Of a stretch of DNA of 64,000 nt, positions 38,999-51,875 are shown one piece after another. The position numbers were made by a program, and so were the translations under genes. Numbering within the stretch: the stretch's first letter is position 1; each line of letters begins with the position of its first letter. The DNA comes from Ichthyophthirius multifiliis (taxonomy: Eukaryota; Ciliophora; Oligohymenophorea; Hymenostomatida): contig NW_004085911.1 of NCBI RefSeq assembly GCF_000220395.1, positions 149,881-213,880 of the forward strand. Direction: 5' to 3'. Below the pieces are notes generated by a model. It was not told the origin of the DNA and did no database searches. It worked only from the letters and a program-made list of their open reading frames with translations.

Positions 38999-41900
38999 AT
39001 GGATTAATATAATTCATCCTTTATGACTGATAACAATAAATTAAATAAATATAAATAATAAGACGTTTCAATATAAGTCTAAAAATAAAGAGAAGACATA
39101 ATTCTTAGTAAATTTAAAAAGAAAGAAAAGTGGGCAATCGATGATGAATCAATATAATGTTTTTTGTGTAGAAAATTATTTAATATATTATATAGAAGGA
39201 AGCATCATTGTAGAAAATGTGGTTAAGTATTTTGTGGAAAGTATTTTTTTTTTAAAAAAAATAATAATATATAAAATATAAATTAACAAAAGATGTTCAA
39301 ATTATTTCTTGTGTTAATTAGTAGACGAATTTTAAAAAAAAGTAGATAAAGAACGTAGATTATGTAAAAATTGTTTCAAAAAATGTCAAGAATATATGAC
39401 ATCTAAAATTGAATAATAACAAAGTAATGTAAAAAAATATAATAATAATTATAAGTTTTATAAATTTTAGTATAATCTGATGATTAAAAAGAAGAAGAAG
39501 AAGATGATGAATAAGAAGAAGAAAATGACGAAGAATAATCTTAAAATCAAGAAGAAGAAGAAATTGATGAAGAATAAGGAAATCAATAATAAAATGATAT
39601 AAAGTTACAAAAATAAAGTTTATTAGAAAAAAGATACTCATTTAATGAAAAACTAAGAAATTTAATAGGTTATGTATTTAATGAAAATACTCATTTATTA
39701 AAATTTTATGAATAAAATAAAGAAAAAATTCATTCTTTTGTAAAATTTTGTTTAGAAAATATTAATATGAAATAAAATGAAAAAACTACAAATTATAAAT
39801 AAGAAGATGAAAAGAAAAAATTAATAATGAATATAAATTAATACATAATAATAAAAAAATGTGCTTATGAAAAAGAATTTCCATAATTAAATTATATAAA
39901 GGGCGTTATAAGTTAAAAAAATGTAGCAAGAAAATGTATGAAAACAGAATTTATGCCTAAAGAAGATATCAAAGCTAATAATAATTTAATAAATAGAAGT
40001 ACTTAAGAATTTAAAAGAAATACTATTATAAATTTAGATAGATAATATAAAATATAATAAGAAGAATAAAAAATATATATTTAATAATAATAATAATAAT
40101 AACAATAATAATAATATTATATTAAATGCATAGTTGTTAGTGTTGCAATCGATGTGTTTTCTAATTTTGATGGAAACATAATACCTGATTTGAAGGAAAT
40201 CATTTCTAAACAAAAATAACATATGTAGAAGATTATCGATGGATTTTAATTGCTTAATCCTTAAATCATTTTTTGTAAGGAAAATGTTAATTAGGATATT
40301 CTTAGTTGGTTTGAAGGCTAGAAAATTAGTGTCGTTTAGAAAATTAAAAGTTAGGAAATTTTTAAGATTGCTGAAATTGCAAAGTGTAAAATTGTTGATG
40401 ATATTGAAATTTTTTTCCCTAATAAATAATAAAAAAATTAAGATTTTTCTAAAAGTTAGTATTTGGGAAATCTTAATTCTATATATTTTAGAAGTTATTA
40501 GTCTTAAAATATTAATACTTTTATGTTTTTGGAATCTTTTTAATCTTAATATGTCTCATTGTTGGTTTTTGGTGAAAATGTTAATATTTTGAAAATTATT
40601 AAAAAGAAACTTAAAAGTTATTTTATTTTTTATCAATTCTATATATTTTTTTTAAAAAAAGATATACTTAAACTTGCTAAAAATCTCTACATGGAGTGCT
40701 AAATTATATATTAAAATGATGAACTTATTAAATAAAATAAGAAAAATAAAAAATTGTATATAGAAACTTTAGAAAATGATGTAGTGGTATGTTTAAATAA
40801 TTATATACCGTTTATAAACATATTATATATGGTAATTGTTTTATATAGGATTTTGGCAATTTCAATACATTTATAGATGAAAAAATAGGTATTTAAGAAT
40901 TTGTTTAAAGTGCTGAAAAACCATATAGATATACAAAATATTATATAAACATATAGACTGTTTATAGTTAATAGGCATAGGACAAGAAAAATTTGATAAA
41001 TATGTACAAGATAAAAACTTAAATTTTCATGAAACAAAGATTGGTTAACTATCATTAAGATGCTCTGATTATGAATTTAAGTAAATAATTTTTTCAGAAG
41101 AAGGAGATATAACATTATGTAAATAAAACAAATATATTATAATATAAATAAAAAAAAAAATATTAATATATATAAAAAAAATAAATATTTATTTATACAA
41201 ATTTAATATTATATATTTATATATAAATTTATTTATATTTTTTTGATATAACAATTTACTTGTAAAAGTGTAATTTTTACGCGAATGTTATTAAGAAACT
41301 AGTTAGGCTTGTAAATTATGTAAAAGACCAATGTATAATCATACCAAAGTATTCATGAGAGAAAATAAATATGTAAAAGTCAGTGTAGGAGAAAGAATAG
41401 ATCCTAGTTAACATAATGAGGATAGTACTTCAATTAATACTGAAAAAAAATTTAAATAAAATCCTTTTAAAGAAGTTTAAACGTATATTTGTTGTGATTA
41501 ATGTAATATGAATGTTTCTTATTTATAATTTAAGGATTTTCCTGGCTAGTATTTTTAATATTCGTTTAATAGGTTTTTGTAGCATTTATTTTAGAATTAT
41601 ACAGCTCAGTATTTATAATAAAAAAAGGAATTATTAAAAAATGAAAACAATTTGCAAAATATTTCCAGTATTGCTCAGAAATGCTAACATTTAAAAAAAT
41701 CGAGAGTTTTTAAAATCTAAGATATTGAAATTAAGTTTTCGGTAGGAAAATAAAGTGTTTATGCTTTAAATAAAATCGATTTCAGGACTGATTAGGTTAA
41801 TATTAATACTTAAAAGGCTGATGAAAAATTTTATAAGGATTAATATGCGTTTTTTAAAAATTCCTTTAAGAATTTGATTGCAGAAAGTGTTTAAAAATAT

Positions 41901-42977
41901 ACACAAATTTTGGATATTAGTAATTTGAAAAAATAAAATAAGTAACATTAGTATGTACATTTGGCGGAGTTAATATATTATTATTCAGAAAGAATTAAAG
42001 TGGAAGTTGAATATATTTAAAATATTCTCGATAAGTAAAATATTATGAAGTATAATGATGTTATTAATGCGTATATATTAGAATAAAGGATTTATACGTA
42101 TTTTAATATAATTAATTAGTAATAAAAGGAAATTATGAAAAAGAAAATGAAAGTTATAGAATAGACTGTAAGATATTAAGGGTATTCTTTTATATTTTTT
42201 TATTTTTTTTTATAAAAAAAATAATAATATATTTTTTAAAGAGAAGAAAGTATAACAAATGAAAGTTGTGCAATGGACGAAACATTGGAAGATGCAAAAG
42301 AGTAAAATAATATATTTTTATTTATTTTTTTAAACAAAATAATAATACATATACATATTTAGGTTTACAGATGATACAAAGGAAAAAGAAAATAAAAAAT
42401 AATAGTAAAATATCCCTTTAAATGTATAAGAAGATAAATAAGTTGAAGAAGATTAATATTTTGTAATAAAAAAATAAAAATTATTAAATAAATAAAAAAA
42501 TAAAAAGGAATATATACCAGTTTATAAATAAAATTAATTAAGTATGATTTCTTTTGCTTTGAATTCTAAAAGCTATATAAGATATTTAAAAGAAAATAAT
42601 ATTTACTAGTTTCCTTAATCAATTCATGAAAAGGAATAGTCAATATAAAAAATATTAATGAGAAATCCTTATGAAAATGTTGAAGAATAAAGCGTATAAT
42701 AAATAATAGACTAAAATAAATATACAATAAGAATTATTAAATAATCAGAATAAGATTCAATAAATAAATATAATAATATATTTTAATAATGTGAAGGAGA
42801 ATAGAATATAACAATAAAAAATTTAATTAAAATAGGAAATAATTAATAATGTATTGAAAAAGAATAATTCGAAAATAATAATTAATAAATAAATACTATT
42901 TAAGATAATAGTATAAATAATAAAAGCGATTATAATCAAAATATAGATGAAAATAATCAAGAAATAGATGAATAACA

Positions 42978-43020
<43 letters not shown>

Positions 43021-44146
43021 CAATAGTAAATAAGATAATAAATAAGATAATACAGACTCAATAAAAATGAAAATTTGTAATATGTTAAATTTTAACAACC
43101 AGGAAAATTAAAATGAGCATAATTCCAGTCAAGAAAACACAGATTAGTAATAATCCGAATTATAAATGGACTTTTAATAAGAAAAAGGAAAAAATAATGA
43201 ACCCAATTCTCTTTAAAAAAAAACTTAATTAAATAAAATTAAAACGTTAGAAATGAGTGTAAATTCAAATAAACAAACTTCGCTTGTAAATATGAATAGC
43301 TATTAATATAAACAAAGTTTTTATTAATAAACTTAATAATAATAATAAATATAGTAATAAAACTAAACACAATTACAACAAATATCCACTAAAATAAGTG
43401 ATGTTACAATTTTATATGCAAAATAATTCGAAGCTTTTAGAAATATGCATAATATTCCTCTAGAAAGATTCATTTAATCTCTTCGAACTTGCCAGTTTGT
43501 GCGTTTACCAGGTGGAAAAACAGGAAGTGGCTTTTCTAAAAGCCATGATGAGCTATTTGTGGTAAAGGAAGTTTCCGAAAAAGAGTTTTATATGTTTTAA
43601 TCTTTCGCAATTTAGTATTTTGAACATGTAACCTGTAATAAATAGAGTCTTTTGGCGAAAATATATGGTATGTTTGAGGTTAATTAGGATGGGTATTTTA
43701 AATAATATGCGGTTATGGAGAATCTTTTTTATGGAATTGATAAGGACAATTGTTTAAGCTATGATTTAAAAGGGTCGAAAATCAATAGGTTTATGAAAAC
43801 TATTGATATTGGTTTAGATACTAATTTTTTAATTGATTTTAATTCAGAACCACTGCCATTAGATGGAAATACTTTTGATTTATTTTAAAAAACTATTGCG
43901 GCAGACTGTAATTTTTTAGCTAATATAAATGTTATTGATTATTCACTTTTATTACTTATAGATCCTAAAAATAATACTATTAGAACCGGTATTATTGATT
44001 ATTTTAGATAATTTGATCTTATTAAAGCGGCTGAAAGTGAAGTCAAAAAACTTATTCATAGAGAAGATCCTACTATTATTAAACCGAAACCTTATTAAGA
44101 AAGATTTTTTAGGGCAATTTGTAAAAAATATTTCACTTAGGTTTGA
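38999..44146 (+). CDS. FAB1: phosphatidylinositol 3-phosphate 5-kinase (Fab1/PIKfyve)
   Basis: ATG 38999 to TGA 44144-44146, with introns at 39241-39292, 39424-39470, about 41,118-41,270 and several others. Domain order matches Fab1. First an N-terminal FYVE finger: WAIDDESIQCFLC, RRKHHCRKCGQVFCG, RRLCKNCF. Then an acidic linker. Next a chaperonin-like domain around 40,130-40,600 (QLLNPQIIFCKENVNQDIL). A Cys-rich block follows around 41,270-41,600 (ACKLCKRPMYNHTKVF). The C-terminal PIP kinase shows FVRLPGGKTGSGFSKSHDEL, FVVKEVSEKEF, YDLKGSKINRF, VIDYSLLLLIDPKN and TGIIDYFRQFD. It makes PI(3,5)P2 on endosomes and lysosomes. A run of TAA codons near 40,083-40,118 encodes polyglutamine. Exon borders in the middle third are uncertain. 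Confidence 0.93.
42978..43018. repeat. AAT/ATA triplet microsatellite inside Fab1
   Basis: About thirteen tandem AAT-type triplets within the low-complexity linker of the Fab1 gene. Depending on frame they encode Asn or, as TAA, Gln. It is likely to vary in length between strains. Confidence 0.7.
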
Positions 44147-44847
44147 TATATATGTCTTTTTTTATAAATTTTTGTTTTTTTTGTTTTGTTTTTAAATATT
44201 TTTTTTAATAATATATATAAATATGTAGTTTTTTTTTTTTTGATGTGATTTAGTTTAAAAAAGTTTTTTCTTTCTTTTTTATTAATAAAGTAATTAATTA
44301 ATAGAAAAGTTATTAATAAATATATTAACAAAGTTATTAAATAAAATAGTTAATATATAATAAAACATAGAGAAATAAATAATTTTAGAATATATATGTA
44401 TTAATTATCTAATTTAATAAGAAATTAATTATTTAAGTTAAAAATAGTTTTTTTTTTTTTTAATTAATAAATAATTTAGGCAGCTAAAATTAAAAAGAAT
44501 TATTATCAATTTTTTAATTAAATAATGTTACCTTTTTTTTTTTTAAATACAATTTAAACGAAAAAAAAAAACAAAATTATTATATTTTTATTTTTTTATT
44601 TAACCATAAAAAATATATATAATAAAAAAAAATAGAAAAAAAATAATAAAATTTATCATACCAAAATACGTATGCTTTTTTTATTTTTAATATAGAAAAA
44701 TTTATTATATAAAAAAATGAAAAATAAAAACAGAATTTAACATAAATATAGACAAAAAAAAATACACTAAAAACTTAAAAAAATAATAAGTAATAAATAA
44801 ATTAAAATACTTAAAAAAAAAAAAAAAAAATTAAATTTAAAAAAAAA
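44147..44847. other. AT-rich spacer
   Basis: 3' flank of Fab1, with long A and T homopolymers around 44,450-44,830. Nothing else seen. Confidence 0.5.
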
Positions 44848-45288
44848 ATGCTTGATTCATTTATAAATATTAATATATTTTTTTAGAACGTTTTTCAATA
44901 TTAAATTTAAGCCTTTGAAAATGATAGTATAGAAACATTAAAATTAATTGCCTATTCAACTCATAATATAAGCATTATCAATAGCGATGTATATTTTAAC
45001 AATATAAAAGTCTAAGACTAAAAACAATCTTTAAAAGAATTAAACGGGAATCAAAATTTTAAAGAAACTCCTACTTTTTATATATATTAAAAGAAAAATA
45101 TATTTAATTTTAATAATAATTCAATAAATGAAAGTGATAATACTATAGAAATAAGCTATTTATCTTAAGAATCAATTTAAGATGAATTAGATGACGAAAC
45201 ATAATTTCATTAATTACAAAATTAATATTTAAAATAATAATTTTCGTTTGCACCTATATTAAAAAGATAGAATTTTTGTTAGAGTTGA
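44848..45288 (+). CDS. unrecognised small protein
   Basis: ATG 44848 to TGA 45286-45288, 146 residues, single exon. The translation has mixed composition: QAFENDSIETLKLIAYSTHN, FNNIKVQDQKQSLKELNGNQ, and an acidic ESIQDELDDETQ segment. It includes proline, glycine, cysteine and histidine at plausible rates, so it is probably coding. No domain or signal peptide recognised. Confidence 0.5.
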
Positions 45289-45511
45289 ATTAATTAAAAT
45301 GTGTATATATATTGGAAAATAGGCGACTTTATTAATTTAAATAAATAATTAATTATATGAAAAAAAAAAAAAAAAAATATTAATTATATTCTTTTGTATA
45401 AATATATATATAATATTTAATAAAAACAATATGAATTCTATATATATATATATATAATTTTTTTTTTTTAAATATTAATAAAAAATATTTATTTTATATA
45501 TTTTATTTTAG

Positions 45512-48500
45512 ATCAATTTCTATTACCATAGATTTAAATTAAAAATAATAAATCATCCACATTACTAGCAATACACTCCATTTTTCCAAATTATTTAATT
45601 TCAATTGAGAAAGGATAGTAAACACAATTAATACAATTATAAATAAATTAATCTTAACATTAATCTTTATTTCTATAAGAAATTTAATATTTTATAATTT
45701 ATTATGTTATTTATGGGATATTAATATTAATAATATTTTTTTTCTAATAAGTCTATTCTATGGTTTTCTTATTTTATTCTTCCTTATATATTTCTAAATC
45801 TTGGCTTATATTATTTATTTTCAAATGTCTTTTTGTATAACCAAAAGAAGTAGGCTTTTAATTATTATTAGAAATAGGATCATATATTTATTTTTAGAAA
45901 AGCTTTTCTTTAATTAAACCATACATTTTATATATTTCTATATATTTAATATTATTATTTATATTTATGTTATTTTTATTTATATTGTTATTGCTTATAC
46001 TATTCTAGTTTTCTAACGAAAAGCAATCTTTTGAATTATTATTTCTGTTTATATCTTATAAATAGGAATAATTTAAATTATTATTTGGTCTTTTTTATGA
46101 AAATGATATTGATTTTTTCTTAGAGAGAGCTTAATTATCAACTAAAAAAGAAGAACTTTTAATAGAATTGGAAAATGTCGATGGAATTATTTATATTTAA
46201 GAAACACTATTATTTCTATTAGAAATTTTCGAAAAAGCATTGGCTGTAGGTGATGGAGCATTGAAAATCTGAGAATTATTATAAAAAAATTATTTTTTAA
46301 TAAAGTTTAATTATTATTATTAAAAAGATTTTCTTTATTATTAAAATAGTTTTCTTTATTATTATTATTTTATAAAAAATTTTCATTTAAAGAATAATTT
46401 TTGTTTTAAGAAATTCCATGAAGGGAATTTTATTTAGAACAATTAGGCATATTAATGATAATTTTTCCATATTTAGGTTATAATATGGGTTTTTCATGGT
46501 TATTTTCTTCATTTATTTCTTAAAAAGAGAGAATAAATTCATTTTGATTTAATGGATTTGGTAAATAAGAAAGATTTAAATTAAATTCTTTATATATCTT
46601 TGAAGGCGAATTTTCAAAAGTGGTTTCTTTTTTTATTTATTCTTTAATGACTTGATTTATATTTTCGATTTATTTTTATTTTTCTTTTAAACTTTTAAGT
46701 TCCTTTAAATTATTTTCAAGTATTTTTTATAATTCTTATTCTTCTTTTTATAAAAAAGATTAGAGTTCTTTTTTTTTTTATTTTCTTATTATTCAAAAAG
46801 ATTTATTTTTTCAAAAAAGCTCAAATTATTTTCGTCGTTTTTAAAGAAAATTTCATTGAAAAAATCTTTACTTTATGCCAATTTTTTATTTCTAATTTTT
46901 TCGTTTTTTTCAAAAAGTTTATTTATTTCTTAAAAAATACTCCCTTTAATATATTTTTTACTATTAAGATTGAAATTTTCATTTAAAAAATTAAAAAAAA
47001 GTCCTTAAAAATTAACTTCTTCGTTCTTTTATTCTTACCATATTTTAAACAGTTACATTTTTTCGAGATTTAAGTTTTATATATTTTATTTTTCTTATTA
47101 AAATTTAGGCTTTATTTCTTCCAAAATTTAACCTTAAATTATACCAATTTTTTTTTCAATGTTTTTCATATTTTTTTAAACTTAAAAAAAACTCTTTTTT
47201 AAATTTTCAATTTAAGAAATCTTCAAGGAACTCATTTTTCGGATTTTTTTTTCATTTTATTATATTTTTTATTCAATCTCGATTCTTTTATTTTCCTCTT
47301 TTGATTAATAAATATTATTTTCAAGTTTTTTCTGGTTCAAATTGCCTAAATCTACTTCCAATTTTAATAAAAAACCATTCAAATTTTTATATTCATCCAT
47401 AAAAGCCTCCAAATCAGCCTCATTAGCAAAAACTCGTTAAAAAATCAAGCTTTTTTAATAAAAAAAAGCCTAAAGATTTTCCAAAAAACTTACTTTATTT
47501 TAATTTTTACATGAAAAATTCAACAAAAGTTAATCAAAAATTAAAAAATGTTACACTAAAGGTTCAAAATAGGCATTTTTAGATAAATTTTATACAAAAA
47601 TAGTCTTTTTTTGGCTCTTTTTATTCAATAAAACGTCTTTTATTTCCTCTATAATTAAATTTTAAACATTTAGGATATTTTCTATATATAAATTGAGATC
47701 CGGGATGTTTTTTTATAATAAATAATAGTCAAAAAGTGGTATTATTTTATCCAAAAAACTCGGTAATTATTCATTTTAAAAATTTTCTTCTTATTTTTAA
47801 TTTAAAAGGTCATTTTCTTATTTATTTAGACGTAATTTAGATAGATTTTCCTTGATTTATTCCATTTATTATTCTATACGGGTCTTTTCTTATTACTTTT
47901 TGGATATTTCAAGATCTATATGGATAATTTCACTGTTTTTCTATGAGATTTTTTCCATTATTGAATCTTATTCTTCATTTTATTTTGCTAATATTTTTAA
48001 AAGAGGGGATATTTTTTCATTCTTTTAGTGTATATTTTCTAGAATTTATTAATATTCTTCATATTATAGTGCTAGTTCTATTTTTTGGGTTATTTTAGAC
48101 TGAAAATCTTCCCTTAAAAATTGAATATTTTCTTTTTGAGAAAATTCTTATTTTTTTTTTCCAGTATTTTTTTGAGAATTTCTTTTTGGGAAATTTCTTA
48201 TTTAAAAAAAACAGATTCGAATTAATTAAATGTCTTTATTTATTTATTTTAGACTTTTTTTTATGTTTCTTCTTATTGTTAATTTACATTGTTTTAATAA
48301 ATTAAAAATTTAGATTTTTCTAAAAGAAGCCTAAAAGACTAATTTTCTCCATTTTTTTTTAAAAAAGTATTTTCTTCTATATTTTCTTCAAGTATTTGGC
48401 CATAAAAAACGGATTTCTCCTTTATATTTTTTATTTATTTTTATATATAAAATATTTCTTATTGATATTTTTATCTATTAGAGGCTATTTTATTCTATTT

Positions 48501-48980
48501 ATAAGTTTAAGTTGAAATTTATTAGGTCCATTTATTATATTAAAGGATGTATTTATGTTCTAAGTCTCTATATACTTTAATTAAAGGGTATAATTTATGA
48601 ATATTTTGGTGGTTTTCCCCAAACAATATTGTCTATGAAGTTGAACGAGTATGTTTTTGAGTACTTCTTTTACTATTTATATGCTATTTTCCTCATCTTT
48701 TTATGACCTTTTTTTTATTATAATTATTATTGTTATCTTTTTTATTTTATTTTTTGATTACCTTTTAGTAGATTTTTCATTTATTATTTTTAATGATATT
48801 TCATGTTTTTTTGGAGTTTTTTAATTCGTTCGTGTCGTACTTGTTGATGTTTTTGGGGATATATTTTCATTTATGATTCTACGTGAACTTAATTTGGGAG
48901 GTTCTTGTTTTTATTTATTTAATTATATACTAAGTTAAGTCTATTTGAATTTAGTTTTCTGAATTTTATTAATAAAACAT
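45512..48980 (-). CDS. long coiled-coil protein, unknown
   Basis: Ends at TGA 45514-45512. The 5' end lies near 48,900-48,980 but no in-frame ATG could be fixed. The beginning is Ser/Thr/Pro-rich (KQEPPKLSSRRIINENISPK), then about 750 residues of Glu/Lys/Asn coiled coil, e.g. KITQKIELALQYEEYQQILE and FMDEYKNLNGFLLKLEVDL. A less helical C-terminal part contains PKYGKIIINMPN and SYLPNPLNQNEFI. At least two single-base breaks occur in homopolymers (T10 at 48151-48160, A7 at 46283-46289). Each is cured by one extra base, and there may be another near 48,490. A cytoskeletal or basal-body role is only suggested by the coiled coil. Confidence 0.65.
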
Positions 48981-49099
48981 ATTTTTTTTATTTAATTTGA
49001 ATTTTTTTTTTATTTATTTAAATAAATAAAAAAAAAAAAAAAATATTTAAATTTCTTTTTTTTGAACAAAAAAAAAATAAAAAAAATATTTTTTTTTTT

Positions 49100-49902
49100 T
49101 CATATAATTCCTTCAAATAAATTATCTATATTTTAATTATCAAAATCTTAATTATTATCAGTTATTTTTTAAGAATCTTAGTTTGTATTTTATATGTCTT
49201 TATTTTTGGAAATTTCTTATATTTACTATTCTTCATCTAAAACTAAAGTATTTTATTCATCTAATTTCATAATATTACCAATAAATATATCATTATCATC
49301 AATAAAAGTACTCTCGTTTTATTATTTTTTTTATATTTCTATATTTATAAAATCTTCTTTTTAAGTTAGGCCTTATATCCATTTTTTTTCTTGAATTTTT
49401 TCCATTTATTCTTAAGAAAGTCTTATAAATAATCCTTTGTATCTATTTAATTCAAAATAAGCAATAAGAAATGCAAAAAAAAAGTCCATTTTTGTAAAAA
49501 AACTAAGAACTTATACAATTAATAAAGTAATATAAGGTAAAAATTTATTTTTTATTTTAAAAAAATAAATCTATTCTCATATTCAGGTTCAATAATCCAA
49601 TTTTATATTAAATAAATTCCCAAAACATTAAAAATACCATAAGAATATAAACTTGATTATATAAAAATTAATGAAAATAATATCTAAACTATAATGTTTT
49701 TAAATAAAAAATCAATAATAAATTAAATGCTTCCAAGTTCTTTTTCTTTATTAGTCCCTATTCTATACAAAATGATTAAATTTAATAAAAAATCTAATAT
49801 GTTTAATTCCACAAATTAACAAGTTAATATTCTATATATTTAAAGGCCATATATTGTTTTTGAAGGAATATTTATAAATATATTTTCTGTAAATATTATC
49901 AT
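49100..49902 (-). CDS. small multi-pass membrane protein with acidic tail
   Basis: ATG at 49902 to TGA 49102-49100. The frame needs one extra base in the T8 run 49325-49332, giving 267 residues; no GT donor exists nearby to make this an intron. Four or five hydrophobic segments follow the start: ELNILDFLLNLIILYRIGT, FLFKNIIVQILFSLIFIQ, SYGIFNVLGIYLIQNWIIEP, and one around FLHFLLLILNQ. Then comes a basic stretch (KNKWKKFKKKNGYKAQLKKK). The acidic Asp/Gln tail ends DFDNQNIDNLFEGII. The C-terminus is probably cytosolic. Family not recognised. Confidence 0.6.
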
Positions 49903-50723
49903 TTGGTTTATTATAAAAAATAATACATATGTTCTTATTAAAATCTTATTTGTTTTTATTTAATTTTTTATATTTTATTTTTTACTTTAGTAAAAAAAGG
50001 TATTTAGTTATATAATGATCTTATTCTAGATATTATTGATATTTTATTTACTTAGTTTGGAAATATGTCTATATTATTTTCTCTATTTTACATTTTTTGT
50101 TTTATATATTTGTATCTTTTTTTTAAAGATTAATAATTTTAATTTTTTTTTTAGAAATTACATATTGCATAATAAGTTGTATTTCTAATATATATTTTTG
50201 TGTTATATATAAAAAATACTTTTTAATAAAAATATTAATTATATTATATAAATTTAGAATATTAGTAATTGAAATGGTAATATTATTATAAAATTATTAT
50301 TAAATTTAATAAAATTTGATTTATATAAAAAAATTTTAGATTATAATTAATACAAAAAAAAAAGATTTTAAGAATACAAAAAAAAATACACAAAAATAAA
50401 TAAAAAAAATCTAAATTTTTCAATATCAAATATATTTTTTTTATTAATTAAAAGATAAACATCATAATAATAAAAATATATATACAACAACAACAAAATA
50501 TAATATATATAAATATTTATATATAAGATTATTATTTATTGAATTTATTAGAAAAAGTCCTTATAAATATTTAATTCGGGTATTAATATTCGACATAATA
50601 GCTATAATAATAGTATATGTATTTTAATTTATATTTGTATATTCTTTAGTTTATAATCCTTACTTCCAACAATAGGTTTACTATCATATTTCAAAGAGCA
50701 ATATACCTATATATATTTTTTTA
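49903..50723. other. AT-rich spacer
   Basis: Separates the membrane-protein gene (-) from the relics that follow (+). An open stretch at about 50,630-50,720 could belong to the lost 5' part of the reductase-like relic, but it is not aligned with confidence. Confidence 0.4.
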
Positions 50724-51247
50724 ATGGACTGGTTTATTATGAGAGCTTTCTTAGTTTACAATTTAAAGCATGTAAATTATTTCTTTATATTTTGGTCAGA
50801 TTTAAATTATTAAGATTTTAGATATATAAAATTTCCACAAAAAATAATGAATAAAATTGCTTATTAGATTTTTTGGTTATTTGGATTACATATTTTATCC
50901 ACTTTGATGATATTTTTTGGTATTAAACCCAATTATTATGCTCTTCTTAGTTATAAATATTAATAAAATTTATATGTTATTAGTGGTTTAATTATAAGTT
51001 TTTTTGGACTTATTATTGAAATCATATCAAATGAATAATTTTTGCCATTTTAGGACAATTAAAAGTAAAAAAATTATTTATATTGAATTATGGAAATATT
51101 TAAGACATCCGAATTATTTTAGATATATGTTAGTTTAGAGTAGAAGTTTCATTCCTTACTTGAGTGCTGGAGAAGAATTATACTGGACTTTTTATGAGGC
51201 TGTGATTGTTTTGGTAGTTATGAATTTATATACTTTACTATGGAAGG
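50724..51247 (+). pseudogene. steroid 5-alpha-reductase-like (DUF1295) relic
   Basis: From ATG 50724 the frame reads MDWFIMRAFLVYN, WSDLNYQDFRYIKFPQKIMN, LFGLHILSTLMIFFGIKPNY and SGLIISFFGLIIEIISNEQ. These follow the order of DUF1295/steroid-reductase-like membrane enzymes. After a frame break near 51,061-51,085 comes ELWKYLRHPNYFRYMLVQS, the diagnostic 'LW.Y.RHPNYFGE' block, and a last helix. In the block the usual Gly-Glu pair is Arg-Tyr. The expected C-terminal segment is absent. The frame break needs two bases, unlike the one-base homopolymer errors elsewhere. Together these point to a decayed gene. Confidence 0.55.
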
Positions 51248-51329
51248 GTATATATATTTTTTTTTATAATGTTTATTTTTTGTTTAAAAGTAAAATATAA
51301 TTTAATATATATTTTTTTTTTAAAAAAAG

Positions 51330-51875
51330 ACTCTTATATATTATCTAATGTATTTATAATTTTTAAAAAATACATGTAAAAATCATTATATATAATATAC
51401 AATAAAATATTATTCTGTAGCTCAATTAAATCAAATTGATGAAGATGTTAATATATTTGGTTTATGTGATGGATATATGTAAATTTATTCTTAAAAAATA
51501 AATATAACTAAAAATATAACAAAAAATATAAGGATATGAACTAATATAATATGTATAAGTAAATTTCGTAAATGAATTTACTTTTTTAGAAAATAAAAAA
51601 AAAAAAAAAAAAATTGCATTAAAAAAAGTTTTTATTAAAATACCAAAGAAGAAAAATAAAAATCTAATAAATTAAAATAAAAATATGAAAGAATATGATA
51701 ATTAATAGAATCAAAAGGACTTGTTAAAATAATGCATAAGCAGGTTGTATAGCATAGCCTTTGTTTATAAAAAAATCATTTATATCTCAGACGCAGGAGA
51801 TTCCAGAAGTATTTTGCATTATATAAAAAAACATCTATTAATGTCAATGAACCACATAAACCGGTAAATTAAAAA
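51330..51875 (+). pseudogene. PP2C-type protein phosphatase relic
   Basis: Pieces of a PP2C phosphatase appear in the correct order but in different frames. The first is YYSVAQLNQIDEDVNIFGLC, then DGYMQ, where an intact enzyme has FGVFDGHGG. The second, after 51,750, is SIAFVYKKIIYISDAGDSRS and ILHYIKKHLLMSM, matching the 'ANAGDSRAVL' strand. Metal-binding residues around the first motif are lost and TGA codons interrupt the frame. There is no start codon. It lies directly after the reductase-like relic. I read this as an eroded gene copy, not an active phosphatase. Confidence 0.55.

Noticed and set aside
45289..45360. Continuation of the 44,848-45,288 frame past its TGA
   Set aside because: About 23 open codons before the next TGA are easily due to chance; no evidence for readthrough.
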